From Cinnamomum chago (lineage: Eukaryota > Streptophyta > Magnoliopsida > Laurales > Lauraceae), in the NCBI GenBank assembly GCA_038049695.1, contig CP142457.1:26116501-26180500 (forward strand): a stretch of 64,000 nucleotides of DNA, written 5' to 3'. Below the pieces are notes generated by a model, which was not told the DNA's origin, searched no databases, and worked only from the letters and a program-made list of their open reading frames with translations. Position numbers and translations under genes: made by a program. This document shows positions 12,273 to 23,454 of this stretch, piece by piece (within the stretch, counting starts at the first letter, position 1; each line of letters opens with the position of its first letter).

Positions 12273-14023
12273 TTATGGGCTTAAGACCCATCCCTTTAGT
12301 TGTTTCTTTAATTTTTTTTCCCTTGCAAGGCCTTTTGTCAAAGGATCTGCTAAATTATCCTTTGATCTCACATAATCAATTGAAATTACTCCTCCACTGA
12401 GTAATTGTCTCACATAGCTATGTTGTAGTCGCACTTGTCTCGACTTTCCATTATACGTGGTATTGTTAGCAGTAATAATTGCTGCAGTGTTATCACAATG
12501 AATAATAATAGGAGGAATGAGTTTAGTCCACAAGGGAATATCAAATAATAAATTTCTAATCCATTCAGATTCCATCGCGCAGCTCCCAGAGCCAGGAATT
12601 CTGAATCTTTAGTGGAATGAGAAATTGCAGTTTGTTTTTTTTATTTCCAAGATACTGCAGCACCTCCCAAAGTGAAAATATATTCACTTGTAGACTTAGA
12701 ATCATCTAAGTCTGAATTCCAGTCAGCATCGCTGTAACACTCAACTACAGGTGGATAACCAGAATAATACAATGCATAGTCTATAGTATTTTTTAAATAC
12801 TTAAGTACTCTAGATACAGCTTTCCAATGTTCTATACCAGGGTTACTGGTATATCTACTCAATTTATTGATTGCATAAGCTATATCAGGACGAGTACAAT
12901 TCATAGTATAAATTAAGCTACCAATTACACTAGCATAATCAAGTTGAGATACACATTGACCATCATTTTTTACTAATTTAATACTATGATCAAAAGGAGT
13001 AGACACAGGTTTACAATTAAAATGATCATATTTCCTCAAAAAAATTTCAATGTAATGTGATTGGGATAACTTGATTCCAGAATCATCTCTTATAATTTTA
13101 ATTCTCAATATAACATTTGCTTCTCCCAAGTCTTTCATATCAAAGTTATGAGAGAGAAGTCTCTTTATATCTTTGATGCTTTCCATGTCAGAGCCAAATA
13201 TTAGTAAATCATCAACATATAAGCATATTATTATTGCTGAACAACCATTAGATTTATAATAAATACATTTTTTAGCTTCGTTTATTTTGAAGCCATTAGA
13301 TAGAATTACCTCATCAAATTTCATATGCCACTGTTTAGGTGCTTGTTTTAGTCCATATAAGGACTTTATTAATTTACACACCTTATGTTCTTGTCCTTTT
13401 ATGACATAGCCTTCTGGTTGGTCCATATAAATTTCCTCTTCCAAATCTCCATTTAGAAAAGCAGTTTTGACATCCATCTGATGTATAATCAAATTATGAA
13501 CAGCAGCAATAGCAATCAAGAGTCTAATAGAACTGATTCTAGACACAGGGGAATAAGTATCAAAGAAGTCTATTCCCTCTTTTTGCCTAAAGCCTTTGGC
13601 TACTAGCCTGGCTTTATATTTCTCTATTGACCCATCAGGTCTAAGTTTTTTCCTAAGAACCCACTTGCACCCTAAAGGTTTAGTACCTAAAGGTACGTCA
13701 ATTAATTCCCATGTATTATTGGCTAAAATAGATTCAACTTCATCATCTAATGCCTCCTTCCAAAAGGCAGCATCATGAGCAGTCATAGCCTCCTGGAAAG
13801 TAGATGGATCTTCCTCTACTAGATAGGTTTCAAAGTCAGGACCAAAACTAGTAGCTGTCCTTAGTCTCTTACTCCTTCTAGGTTGAGATTCCTCTTCCTC
13901 ATGAGTTTCTAGTACTCTATTCAATGAAGAAGGTTCTGATGTAAACTTAGTTTTAAAAGGAAAAAGGTCTTCAAAGAAGTCTGCATCTCTAGATTCAACT
14001 AGGCTTAGGTCTTCTAATTTCAT
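12273..14023 (-). pseudogene. Copia pol: reverse transcriptase and RNase H
   Basis: The open frame 12641-14023 encodes the copia reverse transcriptase. Seen are [14 protein letters not shown], the RT block [10 protein letters not shown], the catalytic YVDD ([10 protein letters not shown]) and the start of RNase H ([15 protein letters not shown]). A stop near 12640 interrupts RNase H, which continues in 12273-12575 with HCDNTAAI and the terminal ADPLTKGL. A further stop at about 14042 separates it from the integrase frame. In life this part copies the element's RNA into DNA. Both stops look like single-base decay. Confidence 0.9.
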
Positions 14024-14044
14024 GAATCTGTAGGCAGCACTATC

Positions 14045-15504
14045 TTATGCATAGCCAATGAAAACACACTCCCATGAGTGGGGTCCTAATTTAGGTCTTT
14101 TTGGATCTACTATCCTGACATGTGCTAAACACCCCCAAACTCTAAAGTATCTAAGGTTAGGCTTTCTCCCTTCCCAAATCTCAAAAGGTGTTCTATTAGT
14201 TTTAGAATGTAAAACTCTATTTAAAATGTAACAGGTAGTCAACAGAGCTTCACCCCATAAGTTTTTAGGACTCCCAGATGCTATTAACATAGAGTTAATC
14301 ATTTCAATCAAAGTCCTATTTTTCCTTTCTGCTATACCATTTTGTTGGGGTGTATAAGGGGCAGTACAAGTTCTCTTAATTCCTTTAGATTCACAATAGT
14401 CTAAAAAATCCTTTGAGGTGTATTCACCACCTCTATCACTTCTGAATATCTCAACCTTTCTATTCAGTTTATTTTCAACTTCAGTCACATAGACTTGAAA
14501 TTTAGATAGAGCTTCATCTTTAGTTCTTAATAAGTATACATAAGTATACCTAGAACAGTCATCAATAAAAGTAATAAAATAATATTTACCACCTCTAGTC
14601 ATAGTATTACTTAGATCACATATATCAGAATGAACCAATTGAAGTAATGCAGATTCCATTTCCACATGTTTAAATGGCTTACGAGTAATTTTGGATTGAG
14701 AGCATATAATACATTTCTTATGATCATCAACATATTTATCAATTAATCCATCATTACTCATATTTCTCATAGTTTTGAAATTAATGTGACCTAATCTACC
14801 ATGCCATTCATCAACTGAAGCGATAATATAAGCAGAAGAAGATGCAATATTATTATTGACAATATTCAATTTAAACATATTCTCACAGGCATAACCCTTA
14901 CTCACAAATACACCTTTCTTGGTGATAAAAAATTGGTCGAATTCTATTACCTGTTTAAATCCGGCCTTATTCAGAAGATAACCAGACACAAGGTTCTTTC
15001 TCAATTCTGGTGCATGAAACACGTTCAGCAATGTCACTGTCTTCCCGGAAGCGAACTGAATTTCAACCTTCCCTTTACCGATTACTTGAGTAGTAACATT
15101 AGTTCCCAGAGCGAGTTTACAGTCATTCGTGACCTTCTCATAGGTCTTGAACATATTTATGTCAAAAGTGACATGGTTGGTTGCACCAGTGTCAATCCAC
15201 CATCCTTCGCTCTTTGCTGTACTGACAGCATTTACCTCAGAAATAACAGCAACAAACTGTTCGGCTTCAGTAACATTAGCTTGAGGCTTGGTTGCTTGAG
15301 ATTGTTGTGGACTTTTTTTCCGGTGACGACATTCTCTTGCAAAGTGTCCCGGCTTGCACAAATAAAGCAACTGCCTTTAGCCTGTGGCTTGACAGTCCCT
15401 TGATTTTTACTGAGCTTTTTGTTCTGGTTTTGCTTCGAATTCTTCCTTTTAAAGGAAGGATTAGACTGCTTTTTGGTCAAATTTCCCTTTCTTTTCACCA
15501 TCAA
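14045..15504 (-). pseudogene. Copia zinc knuckle, protease and integrase
   Basis: The frame 14045-15370 holds the aspartic protease signature WWIDTGATNH near residue 57, the GAG-pre-integrase HHCC region (WHGRLGHINF ... CIICSQSK), and the integrase core (HSDICDLS, FIDDCSRYTYVYL, FRSDRGGEYTS, YTPQQNGIAERKNRT). The zinc knuckle is split by a frameshift near 15360: its first half (CFIC) lies in the overlapping frame 15232-15504, its second half (KPGHFARECR) here. Protease matures the polyprotein and integrase inserts the cDNA. Confidence 0.9.
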
Positions 15505-15505
15505 C

Positions 15506-16080
15506 TTATGATTTAGATTCAGCTAAGTTTATTTTGCCACCATTCTCAGCCAAATCCTTCTGATCACTATTTCGGGCTTCTTCCTCAATTCTCAAGTAGC
15601 GTTGAAGACGCTCCAAAGAATAGTCCTTTCTCTTGTGTCGAAGGGTTTTCTGTTTATCCTTCCAAGTGGGTGGTAAGTTTTCAATAACTGTAGCCACTTG
15701 GAACTGTTCATCGATTCGGATCCCTTCTTTAACAATTTCATTAACAATGGTTTGTAAGTCATGTACTTGAGGAAGAATGGGCTTGTCATCTACCATCTTG
15801 AAATTCAGATAGCGACCAACCGCATATTTCTTAGCTCCAGACTCCTCTGTTTTATAATTTTTATCAGATCGGGCTTTGTTATAAATGTTGTCTGCTACAA
15901 GGTTTAGAATATGGCTCTTACACAGGTAATCGTTTTCTTTCCATTTCTTCCGTGCATAAGAGCCACCTGGTCCTTCTTCACAGTCAGGGCATGGTTCGGT
16001 GTCGAAAATTAGATCCATCAAAGCTATCCAACCGAACTGGGTCCTGGTGCACTTGACTAGCAGGCTACTCGTCCTAAATT
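15506..16080 (-). pseudogene. Copia gag, N-terminally truncated
   Basis: The frame resembles copia capsid proteins: AKKYAVGRYLNFKMVDDKP, then VHDLQTIVNEIVKEG, QVATVIENLPPTWKD, and LRIEEEARNSDQKD. The usual first 50 or so residues are missing, and the frame runs directly into the LTR, which suggests deletion of the leader and gag start. The open frame extends to 16144, but residues from the LTR are not gag. Confidence 0.8.
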
Positions 16081-16442
16081 TGTAGAAAGTAATGGCTACA
16101 GAACCCTCTAGGCCAGCCGACCGGGATTTGCACCCCCCCTGCACGCGATATACACGCAGGATGCGCGTCGCGGACGCACGCCCGGTTAAACGTTTTCCGG
16201 ACCCAGCACCCCGGGTCAGGCTTGGCTAGTGTGCGCGCATAGGGCCCATGGCAAAAGCCTTCAAAGGTTCTTAAAGTATAAAGGAATGAAAACACATATA
16301 AACCTACTTCAAAAGTTGAACTTAGCAATGTGGGATGTGTTGTTTTCAAAAGCCTACACAACCCATAAAGTAAACAAGAAGAAATGACAAAACAACTTTT
16401 ACAAAAACCACCTTTAGAATTTTTGAAACAAAAAACCCAACA
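16081..16442 (-). repeat. Copia 5' LTR (362 bp)
   Basis: It shares tgtagaaagtaatggctac and the right-hand 250 bp with the 3' LTR, but lacks about 580 bp of it. It has a GC-rich insert (gcgcgtcgcggacgcacg) absent from the other LTR. Target repeat TGGGC follows it at 16443-16447. Confidence 0.85.
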
Positions 16443-17009
16443 TGGGCTGTGTGATAAGTTTGTGCAATTAAGTTTGCATGATTCAATTAAGTCAGCTCAA
16501 TAGAGGAACATAGCACACACCATTTTTTGTTTTTGTTGGTTTTTTTTTTGTTCCACACACTATTTAACCGTTGTATATGCTTTCTGCATTTGCAAAGTTT
16601 AATTTAGTTGCACTCTTGGATTATTATTGAGCTACTAGGTCTTGGGTTGAGCCAGCAAACCACTAGCTAATCAACAATCATTATAAGCTGGACTTCATTT
16701 TATATTGGTTCAATCCAAGGGAGTGGAAAAGAAATATCTTAAAGAAAGTTACATATGTAACATAAGAAGCACATGTATCTTTTCTCATTTTCTATATATA
16801 GAACTAGAAAATCCACCATTAATTATTTAATTATCATCATACACAAACACCAAAACTGAAAGGATATAAAGCATGTGAGGCACACATTTAGAAACTTTAT
16901 TGCTTTTCTATTTTTAACAAAGGAGAGAGATAAAACGGAAATCACAAATTGCATACACACTAACTGAACCGTTGACATGGTTTGTTAATAAAACTAGAAC
17001 GACATAAGA
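16443..17009. other. 3' flank of the receptor kinase gene
   Basis: From about 16640 the DNA matches copy B from about 29484. The first part (16448-16635) is not in copy B. No gene is seen; the region probably holds the kinase 3' UTR and polyadenylation site. Confidence 0.5.
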
Positions 17010-19340
17010 CTAAGAAGCTGGAAATGGAGGAACTTGTACATCCATATTCCCTTCTATCATCAAAATCAGATTCTTCATTGAAGGACGAAAAGCAGATTCA
17101 CTTTGAATACACCGCAAACCCACCATCACAATCCTCTCAAACTGTTTCTTTTCTACTTCTTCAGCATCAAATAGCTTAGCAAGCTCCCCTGCTCGATAGC
17201 ATTTATTGACCCAATCAGTTAGAATGATCTCGTCATCTTCGACCTCTAACTCGATGTTCCTCCTGCAACATACAATCTCCAGCAGTACAATCCCAAAGCT
17301 GTATATATCTACCTTTACTGATATTGGTTTGTTTTGGTACCATTCAGGGGCCAGGTACCCTCTTGTTCCTCTGGGTCCTGTGAATGTTCTTGTTTGATTC
17401 GGCGTCAATAGCTTCGCCAGCCCAAAGTCAGATATTTTTGCCGTCCAAAACTCATCGATGAGTATGTTTTGTGGCTTTATGTCACAGTGGATGATATGGG
17501 GCTCACAATCTTCATGTAGATAGAGTATCCCCCTGGCAACTTCTAATACAATTCTCATCCTATCACTCCAAGGAAGGTGTCTTTCAGCCCCCCTGAAGAT
17601 AAAATCCGCAAGCGAACCATTGCTCATGTACTCGTATACCAAAAGCCTATTGAAACCCTCATTGCAGATGCCAATTAAGCGCACCAAGTTCCTGTGATGG
17701 GTTCTCCCGATAGCCCTCATCTCCATCTGAAACTCCCTTTCTCCTTCCTCCACCACTTTCTCCAACTTCTTCACTGCGACAGTTCTCTCATTGTTGGATA
17801 AGGCCCCTTTATAGACAGTACCAAAAGAGCCACGACCAAGTACCTGATTGAAGCCATTTGTAGCCGCGGCCAGCTCGTTATAAGAAAATGACCGCAGAAC
17901 AATGTCTTCTGTCGTACCAAGTTTCTCCTCACATGACTTTACATGCGTGAACAAACCACGTCTTAAAATTATGTAACCAAACACTGCCATAGTAATGCCA
18001 GAGCATATTGTGAGAATGGCACCAATCACTAAAATCATGATCGATGTCTTGGAAATGGAGGAGGAATGTTTTTCTCTTGCCGAATCTCGATTAGCCAACT
18101 TGAGAAAAAGCACACTTGAAATTGAGTTATCTCTAGTTCTTTGCCCGTACCTTAGTGGAAACTTGAGTTTGTAACAAACACCAGAACTTGACAGTGCAGC
18201 CACACAATTAGAATCGGTTAAACAAGCCTCCTTACAATCTTCTTTCTCCATGTTCTGTAATGAAGAATAGTAATCAGCTTTAAACCGAGTGTTCTCAAGG
18301 GAGACAATTGTGGGAGTCATGCTCTTCTCTTCAACGCTTCCAAAGCCAGGGTCTCCCCATCTCATTTGGCATCCCTCAGACGTTTCACTGGAGCTCGTAT
18401 AATTAGAGCCAGGGAGACAAGTGCAGTCTAATTCTTCACCCACCATGCAATAGCTGTTGATTCCACAGATGCCGTTAACTGAACATTTGTCCTGGAAGGA
18501 TTGCCATTTCAACTCCGCTGTAGTGTAATTGTTCTTCCGCATACTATGTGAATACAACCGAAAGATCCCATCTTGGTCGAGAGTAGCACGGTAAATTACG
18601 GAAGTGTCCTTGGAAGAAGGCCATCCATCCGTTAAATTCCGCGAAATTGTGTCATTCTCCCTGGCCAAGTACATGTGGCCGTTGTCATCTAAATTTAACT
18701 TGAAGAAGTCTCCCTCGTAGTCTGAATTGATTGTCCAGTAGGAACTGGAATCATCATCAGCAGGGGTCAGTGAAAGGCTGTTTCCGTGATTCAAGGAGAG
18801 TCTGAACCTTCCAATTGTGTGGTTGGTTCTCGACACCCATGAAGACAACCAATTCTTCCCTGTATTTGGTAAGAGAGACTGGCCTGATAAAATGGTGTCT
18901 GTGGGATAATAGAAGCTTTGCCAGAGGATTTCTGAATTAGTACCGTAGAGAACAAAATTGCCATTGTCGAACATGGAACCAAAGAAAATGATCTTATCAT
19001 TAGTAAACGGCCTGGCTAGGACGCCTTCGCCTATAAACATGAGTCTGCCCTCCTTCGTAAGGCCCAAACTGGCATGGGAAGGGACAAGTGGGTCGGTGTC
19101 GTATGTCGTCCAGACCACTGTAAAGTTTGGAGATCCATCTAATAACCAGATCCCAACAGCAAAGTCCCGACCTTGTGGGTAGAATCCAAAGGCAAAATGC
19201 CCTGAAGGGGAAAGCCAACAGGTGGAGTTCCCTGTTGGGTATAGATAAGAGCCCAAGCTTATGTTTCGGTAAAGTGTTGATTGAGATCTCTCAACAATAC
19301 CAAACGCAAAGAGGAACACAGCCCAAATGGTAGTTGCCAT
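17010..19340 (-). CDS. G-type lectin S-receptor-like serine/threonine kinase (LECRK/RLK1 type)
   Basis: A single-exon gene for a plasma-membrane receptor kinase, 776 residues from the preferred start. The open frame extends 14 codons further up (19382), but the second methionine (MATTIWAVFLFAFG, at 19340) begins a good signal peptide and is the one conserved in copy B. Order: signal peptide 1-21; bulb-type lectin domain about 27-150; EGF-like Cys cluster about 286-325; PAN/apple-like Cys region about 350-405; membrane span about 433-458; kinase about 500-770. Kinase motifs seen: LGRGSFGTVYKG, VAVK lysine near 524, HCDIKPQN, DFGLAK, APEW. The HCD in place of HRD makes it a non-RD kinase, common among plant immune receptors. 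Length and domain order are normal, and there are no stops. Ligand unknown. Its paralogue at 29860-35306 is disrupted. Confidence 0.95.
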   Translation of the reverse strand: MATTIWAVFLFAFGIVERSQSTLYRNISLGSYLYPTGNSTCWLSPSGHFAFGFYPQGRDFAVGIWLLDGSPNFTVVWTTYDTDPLVPSHASLGLTKEGRLMFIGEGVLARPFTNDKIIFFGSMFDNGNFVLYGTNSEILWQSFYYPTDTILSGQSLLPNTGKNWLSSWVSRTNHTIGRFRLSLNHGNSLSLTPADDDSSSYWTINSDYEGDFFKLNLDDNGHMYLARENDTISRNLTDGWPSSKDTSVIYRATLDQDGIFRLYSHSMRKNNYTTAELKWQSFQDKCSVNGICGINSYCMVGEELDCTCLPGSNYTSSSETSEGCQMRWGDPGFGSVEEKSMTPTIVSLENTRFKADYYSSLQNMEKEDCKEACLTDSNCVAALSSSGVCYKLKFPLRYGQRTRDNSISSVLFLKLANRDSAREKHSSSISKTSIMILVIGAILTICSGITMAVFGYIILRRGLFTHVKSCEEKLGTTEDIVLRSFSYNELAAATNGFNQVLGRGSFGTVYKGALSNNERTVAVKKLEKVVEEGEREFQMEMRAIGRTHHRNLVRLIGICNEGFNRLLVYEYMSNGSLADFIFRGAERHLPWSDRMRIVLEVARGILYLHEDCEPHIIHCDIKPQNILIDEFWTAKISDFGLAKLLTPNQTRTFTGPRGTRGYLAPEWYQNKPISVKVDIYSFGIVLLEIVCCRRNIELEVEDDEIILTDWVNKCYRAGELAKLFDAEEVEKKQFERIVMVGLRCIQSESAFRPSMKNLILMIEGNMDVQVPPFPAS

Positions 19341-20150
19341 CTCAATCTCAATCTCATGTATGTGAATTGTGAACCAAAGCATTGATTTTGTAGGGGTAGC
19401 TCCTCAAGAAAGTTCGGTGCAATCAGGACGAAAATCAATGAATATTAAATCATTATTTAAAAAAAAAGTCTAAATCTAAATCAAAACCACTTAGAATAAC
19501 TATTTATTAATTTGGCCGGCTAAAGTGGCATCAGTGCTCAACAGTGGAACCGACCGGCCCCTGTTGAAATTGAAATAGGATATATTCTCATAATGGAATC
19601 GGGATCTCTCAAGGGATTTGACCGTGGGGCTGCTCGAATTATGATCATGCGAGGCCCAGTGCAAATGGGCTAAACGTTTCGGAGTACGTACGACGTGACG
19701 TGCAAGTGGAAGACAAGCTTTCATGACGTACTACTTGCTAGTGGAAGGCCGGCTTTCGTGACTTGGATTTTCTTCTTGTCACCTTTATATCCATCGGTCT
19801 TTTGCAGGACGAAGACGATCAAGTGAGTATCATCGATGTGGTTGCCCTGCTAATTTAGGATTTTTTAGGATTTTGAATTTTGGATATACTCGATGTGGGT
19901 CATCTGTGAGAGATCCAAGTCAATAACTAATAAATAATCTTACCGTGGGTCCATTTTAAATATATATATATATATATCAAAACCATTAAAGATTAGTCTG
20001 CCCAAGTGACTTGATGATGGGCCAAATTACACACAAATCTGAATTTTGTATCACGGTCAGATTTCCAACAGTTACATTCACCACACTTGTATATTATTCA
20101 CAGGAAGGAGATACATTGTGCTGGGAGGGACATGTTACTTCCCTTTAAAT
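19341..20150. other. Upstream region of the receptor kinase, conserved in copy B
   Basis: No gene. From about 19480 it aligns with copy B from about 35750. An AT dinucleotide run lies near 19960-19978. The gene's promoter must be here, but I could not pick a convincing TATA box. Confidence 0.45.
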
Positions 20151-20416
20151 AACGTGAAAGATATGGATAGATATAGAGGGCTTCTAATTACACTAGTAAA
20201 TACACTAGCAAATGCCCATGGGCAAATTATAAAAAGGGGTATACCAAGCGGATGTTATCGAAGCAATAGCTGAATCATGTGAGAAGAGAAGGGAATGAAG
20301 TTACTCATAAATTAGCAAAGCATGCCCAATATGTGAACGATATGGTAGTTTCGTGGCAATCCAACCCAGACCCAATTAAGCAGTATGTGAGTGTGGATGC
20401 GATGTTGGATTCTTAA
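20150..20416 (+). pseudogene. RNase H-like domain relic (LINE-derived)
   Basis: At 20276-20416 the plus strand reads HVRREGNEVTHKLAKHAQ, then PDPIKQYVSVDAML and a stop. This is the C-terminal signature of the plant RNase H-like (RVT_3) domain. The preceding 100 bp carry ADVIEAIAESC in another frame, also typical, so frameshifts separate the pieces. It lies in the duplicated segment. The copy-B counterpart (from 36781) has an extra frameshift at the PDP position. Confidence 0.6.
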
Positions 20417-20827
20417 TAAAAATTTAGAAAGACTTCTTATAAAAATCGTTCATACAATAAACGATTGTGTGAAATGACAATTTTACATCTTCTTTTTTTT
20501 TTAAAAGAAAAGAAAAAAGAAAAAAGAAAAAAAAAGCAATAAAGAGGATGTCACATGGAATCTTGCTTTCCCAAAGATGCAAGGAAAAGGACATTTCAAG
20601 AGCTAGAAAAAAGGTGAATATAAGCAACATTCTATTGGTGTAGGATATCTTACCAGTGAGTATTATGCCATTTCCTATAAATGTAGGATATCACATAGTA
20701 TGAAGGCAAAATTTTCATTTTCACACCTCATTTATTATATCAACCATTATGTGGGGATTTTTAAAATAACTAACATACAAAGGCAAAATTTAAGTCTTGC
20801 AGCACACTACCGTCAAAACACCTTATA

Positions 20828-21058
20828 GGGTCGGTTTGTCCAAACACCTTTACATCCGAAATGGGATGCGGACAAGCCGGTAGATTTTTCTCCTTGTTTG
20901 GTGCAGCGCTGAAACCCCTATACTTTCTGCCTTCTTAGTTCTTACATTGTGTTTTCTCGATAGAAAGGATCTGAATTTCTCATCTAACCAATAGGAAATC
21001 CAAAGCCACGGATGTGGAAACTCGGTTTCCTCTTCCACGGCTCTGCACAAACAGACCC
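20828..21058. mobile_element. Tourist/Harbinger-like MITE, copy A
   Basis: The ends GGGTCGGTTTGTCCA and (complement) GGGTCTGTTTGTGCA form imperfect inverted repeats, flanked by ATA on both sides. The 231-bp body contains a conserved 66-codon open frame on the minus strand that is not a gene. The same element is at 37329-37559, so it predates the segmental duplication. Confidence 0.6.
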
Positions 21059-21847
21059 ATAAAGTCTCACCTTTTCATCTTGCAAAGTAGTGTTTCAGTC
21101 AACTGAGTCATATACAACTGAAGAATGTGTTTCACATGCTCCAAGCATGGATTCTGTTGTATATCGAGTAGATTAGGAGTAATTTAGAGGAAAGGCCTTC
21201 TCTATATAAAAAGGGCATGTTACTTTAGAAGAACTGAGAGATTTCTTGTTTTGGAGAATTCTGAAAATTTTAAAATCAGCTCCCTAAAGTAGAATTTTAA
21301 ATGCCCAACCCGCCTCTAGCATTTGAAATGTTGGAATTATAGGAACTCATAAAGGTAAAAAGTGTCTTTTCATGTGGTTTGAGATTTTGAATTCTTGCAA
21401 CAAACAATGCATTTGAAATGCTCAAGGGATAAGATGTCACATCATATCATAAATCCCCAACAAAACCAAATCCTTATCTCAAAAATTCCTTTAGCCAAAC
21501 ATGCCCAAAAGTGTTCTCTTTTTCGTTTTGGTGGTGCAAAGGCCCGTCATAACTCCGGAAGCAAATGACGAAAGGAAGACCATTTCACATGAAAACTTAG
21601 GGGAATTTTACTCTCTAACCTAGACAAATTATAGGTCAACGCAGTCAACTCCACAGTGGAGCTCACTTATTAAAAAAATATGAACAACTCAAAATGAGCA
21701 TACTCACGGTGTATAGGATGTCCTTAAAATGCATTTCAAGAAGAGTTGGCCAAACCATTAGCTTGACCATAAAATGAATGAGTGATTAATAAATATTTTT
21801 TATCACATTATCATTTGGCTGATTTCACAGTGGATCCAACTTTTCAT
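21059..21847. other. End of duplicated segment, non-coding
   Basis: The sequence matches copy B until ccataaaatgaatga at 21781 (B: 38283). No gene is seen. Confidence 0.5.
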
Positions 21848-22870
21848 CATCATCATCATCATCAAAGCCGCGTCTCAATTATGTTTGGGTCAGCTACATA
21901 AATTATGTTTCTCCATTCTGATCTATCTTTGAGCAGATCTTTAGATAAGTTACACTTCTTCATATCTATTTTTACTTACTATATCCATCAATGTCCTTTT
22001 TGGCCTACCCCTTCTCTTTGGCTGACTAACAACTTTCAAAGCTAGACTTTTCCTTACCGGTACTGTTGTCGGCCTACGTTGGACATGTCGAAACCATTTC
22101 AAACGGGTTTCTCTAATTTTATTCCCCTTATTACTACCCCTAAATGCTCTAAAAAAATTTCATTTCTAATTTTATCCTCCCTAGTTTAATCATGCATCTA
22201 CCTCAACATTCTCGTCTCTGCTACATCCATTTTGTGTATATGTTGCTTCTTGATTGACCAACAATCTGCTTCATAGGACATAACTGGTCTAATCGTTATT
22301 CTGTAAGATTTTTCGTTTGATCTTGTTGGCATTTATTAGTCACAAAGCACTCTAAAAGCAACTCTCCATTTCAACCATCCCGCTTTTATCCTATTTTTTA
22401 CATCTTCATCAATCTCCCCATCCTTACTAATTGTAGAGCCATGGAAACAAAAAGACTCACTTTGTGGTATTTCATGGTCTTCAATTTTCATAACAGTTTC
22501 AGCTCTTTCTACATGCCTATTGAAGTTACAATCCATAAATGTTGTCTTTGTACGGCTTATTTTAAAGCCTTTAGTTTCTAAAACCTCCCGCCATCTCTCA
22601 AGTAATGCATTCACGTCATCTCTTGATTTATCTACAAACACTATATCATTTGAAATAACATATACCAAGGTACCTCTTCTTAAATATGAACAATTAACTC
22701 ATCCATATATCAGTGCAAAGAGATAAGGGCTTAGGGCTAATCATTGATGCAAGCCTATGGTCACTAAGAACTCTCATGTCTCTCAATAAGTAGTTCTCAC
22801 ACTCGTTACTGCTCTCTCATACATGTCTTTAATAACTCCAATAGCCCTTTATTTAAAACCCATTAAATTA
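21848..22870 (-). mobile_element. LINE (L1-type) reverse transcriptase remnant
   Basis: The frame 22336-22668 encodes the region after the catalytic RT block: SNDIVFVDKSRDDVNALLER, KGFKISRTKT, EIPQSESFCF, STISKDGEIDEDVKNRI and KAGWLKWR. This is a very common plant LINE family. Downstream (lower coordinates), out-of-frame pieces such as GRPKRT continue to a (GAT)n tail at 21848-21866. Weak upstream pieces reach about 22870. The endonuclease and RT core are lost. It is immobile and lies in the spacer between the two duplicated segments. Confidence 0.85.
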
Positions 22871-23115
22871 AATCTCTAGGTACCTTGTCGTGGGTTTTTC
22901 CCTCTTCACTCGAACTTTTATTAGAGTAAAATTTTAGGAGATTGAATAAACAGTAAGGCCCTTTTGAACTGCTCAAATTTGTAAAATAGAAGGCCCTAAT
23001 GTGGTGTTTCACTTCTTCAAAATAGGACTTTTAGAAGCTCTTGGGTTTTCAATTCCACACTCTCTCTTCAGGGGATAGGAATTGGTGCAAATTCAAAGCA
23101 TGTCCACGTCATTAA

Positions 23116-23366
23116 AAAAGGCATGTTGAGAGCATGGCTCCTTACCTAAGTGGTAAGGCATGGCGGTTCTCACCTGGCCGCCAAGGGTTCGAACCCTAGG
23201 TACATCACCTCTTTCCGCATGTGCAGGCTCCCTTCCCACTTATGTTGGCTTTCTTCTCACATGTGAGCCCCTCTTTTCCCACGTGAGTATGCTGCCTTTA
23301 TGTATGTGGGGCCTCTCTCTTTGGATCCAACCCACTTCGCTAGGACACCAAAACTAAAAGGCGTGT
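23116..23366 (+). mobile_element. tRNA-derived SINE with 11-bp target duplication
   Basis: The element is 23127-23355. Its head is tRNA-like, with an A-box-like tract (taagtggtaaggc, about 23148) and a clear B box GGTTCGAACCC (about 23186), the internal RNA polymerase III promoter. The target duplication is AAAAGGCATGT (23116-23126) versus AAAAGGCGTGT (23356-23366). A related copy lies at about 48222-48377 on the other strand, sharing the box region and a 3' part around taggacacc. Confidence 0.75.
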
Positions 23367-23454
23367 CTAAGATCAACCTTGGGAAAAAAAACTGATAATA
23401 GTACTACCAAACTTCAAAACTAATAAGATAGTTGGTTGAACATATGGATTCGGA

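Larger units (their letters stand above)
10853..16447 (-). mobile_element. Ty1/copia LTR retrotransposon with TSD TGGGC
   Basis: The element spans 10858-16442 (5585 bp), is read on the minus strand, and is flanked by the 5-bp direct repeat TGGGC (10853-10857 and 16443-16447). Both LTRs share outer ends tgtagaaagtaatgg and aacccaaca. A polypurine tract (complement of tctccccctt, 11741-11750) adjoins the 3' LTR. No clear tRNA primer site follows the 5' LTR, and the gag N-terminus is missing, so the leader has probably been deleted. Stops and frameshifts in the coding region make it non-autonomous now. It lies 3' of the copy-A receptor kinase and is absent from copy B. Confidence 0.9.
9315..21780. 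repeat. Segmental duplication, copy A
   Basis: This segment is homologous to about 25550-38283 (copy B). Matching pieces are 9315-10005 with 25550-29480 and 16640-21780 with 29480-38283. Copy A contains DNA absent from B between about 10005 and 16640, including the copia element at 10858-16442. Copy B contains insertions absent from A: the Harbinger-like element, a block at about 28518-29145, the solo LTR and foldbacks near 35.9 kb. The homology includes a lectin receptor kinase gene and about 2.4 kb upstream of it. Confidence 0.85.

Noticed and set aside
20046-20273. 75-codon frame conserved in both copies
   Set aside because: Near-identical because of the duplication; overlaps RNase H-like relic pieces in other frames and has no family signature.
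20850-21050. 66-codon frame conserved in both duplicated segments (also 37351-37551)
   Set aside because: It lies wholly inside a MITE with GGGTCNGTTTGT ends; conservation follows from the recent segmental duplication.
23140-23205. Functional tRNA gene
   Set aside because: Only boxes A and B are tRNA-like; the stems do not form a normal cloverleaf, and target duplications mark it as a SINE.
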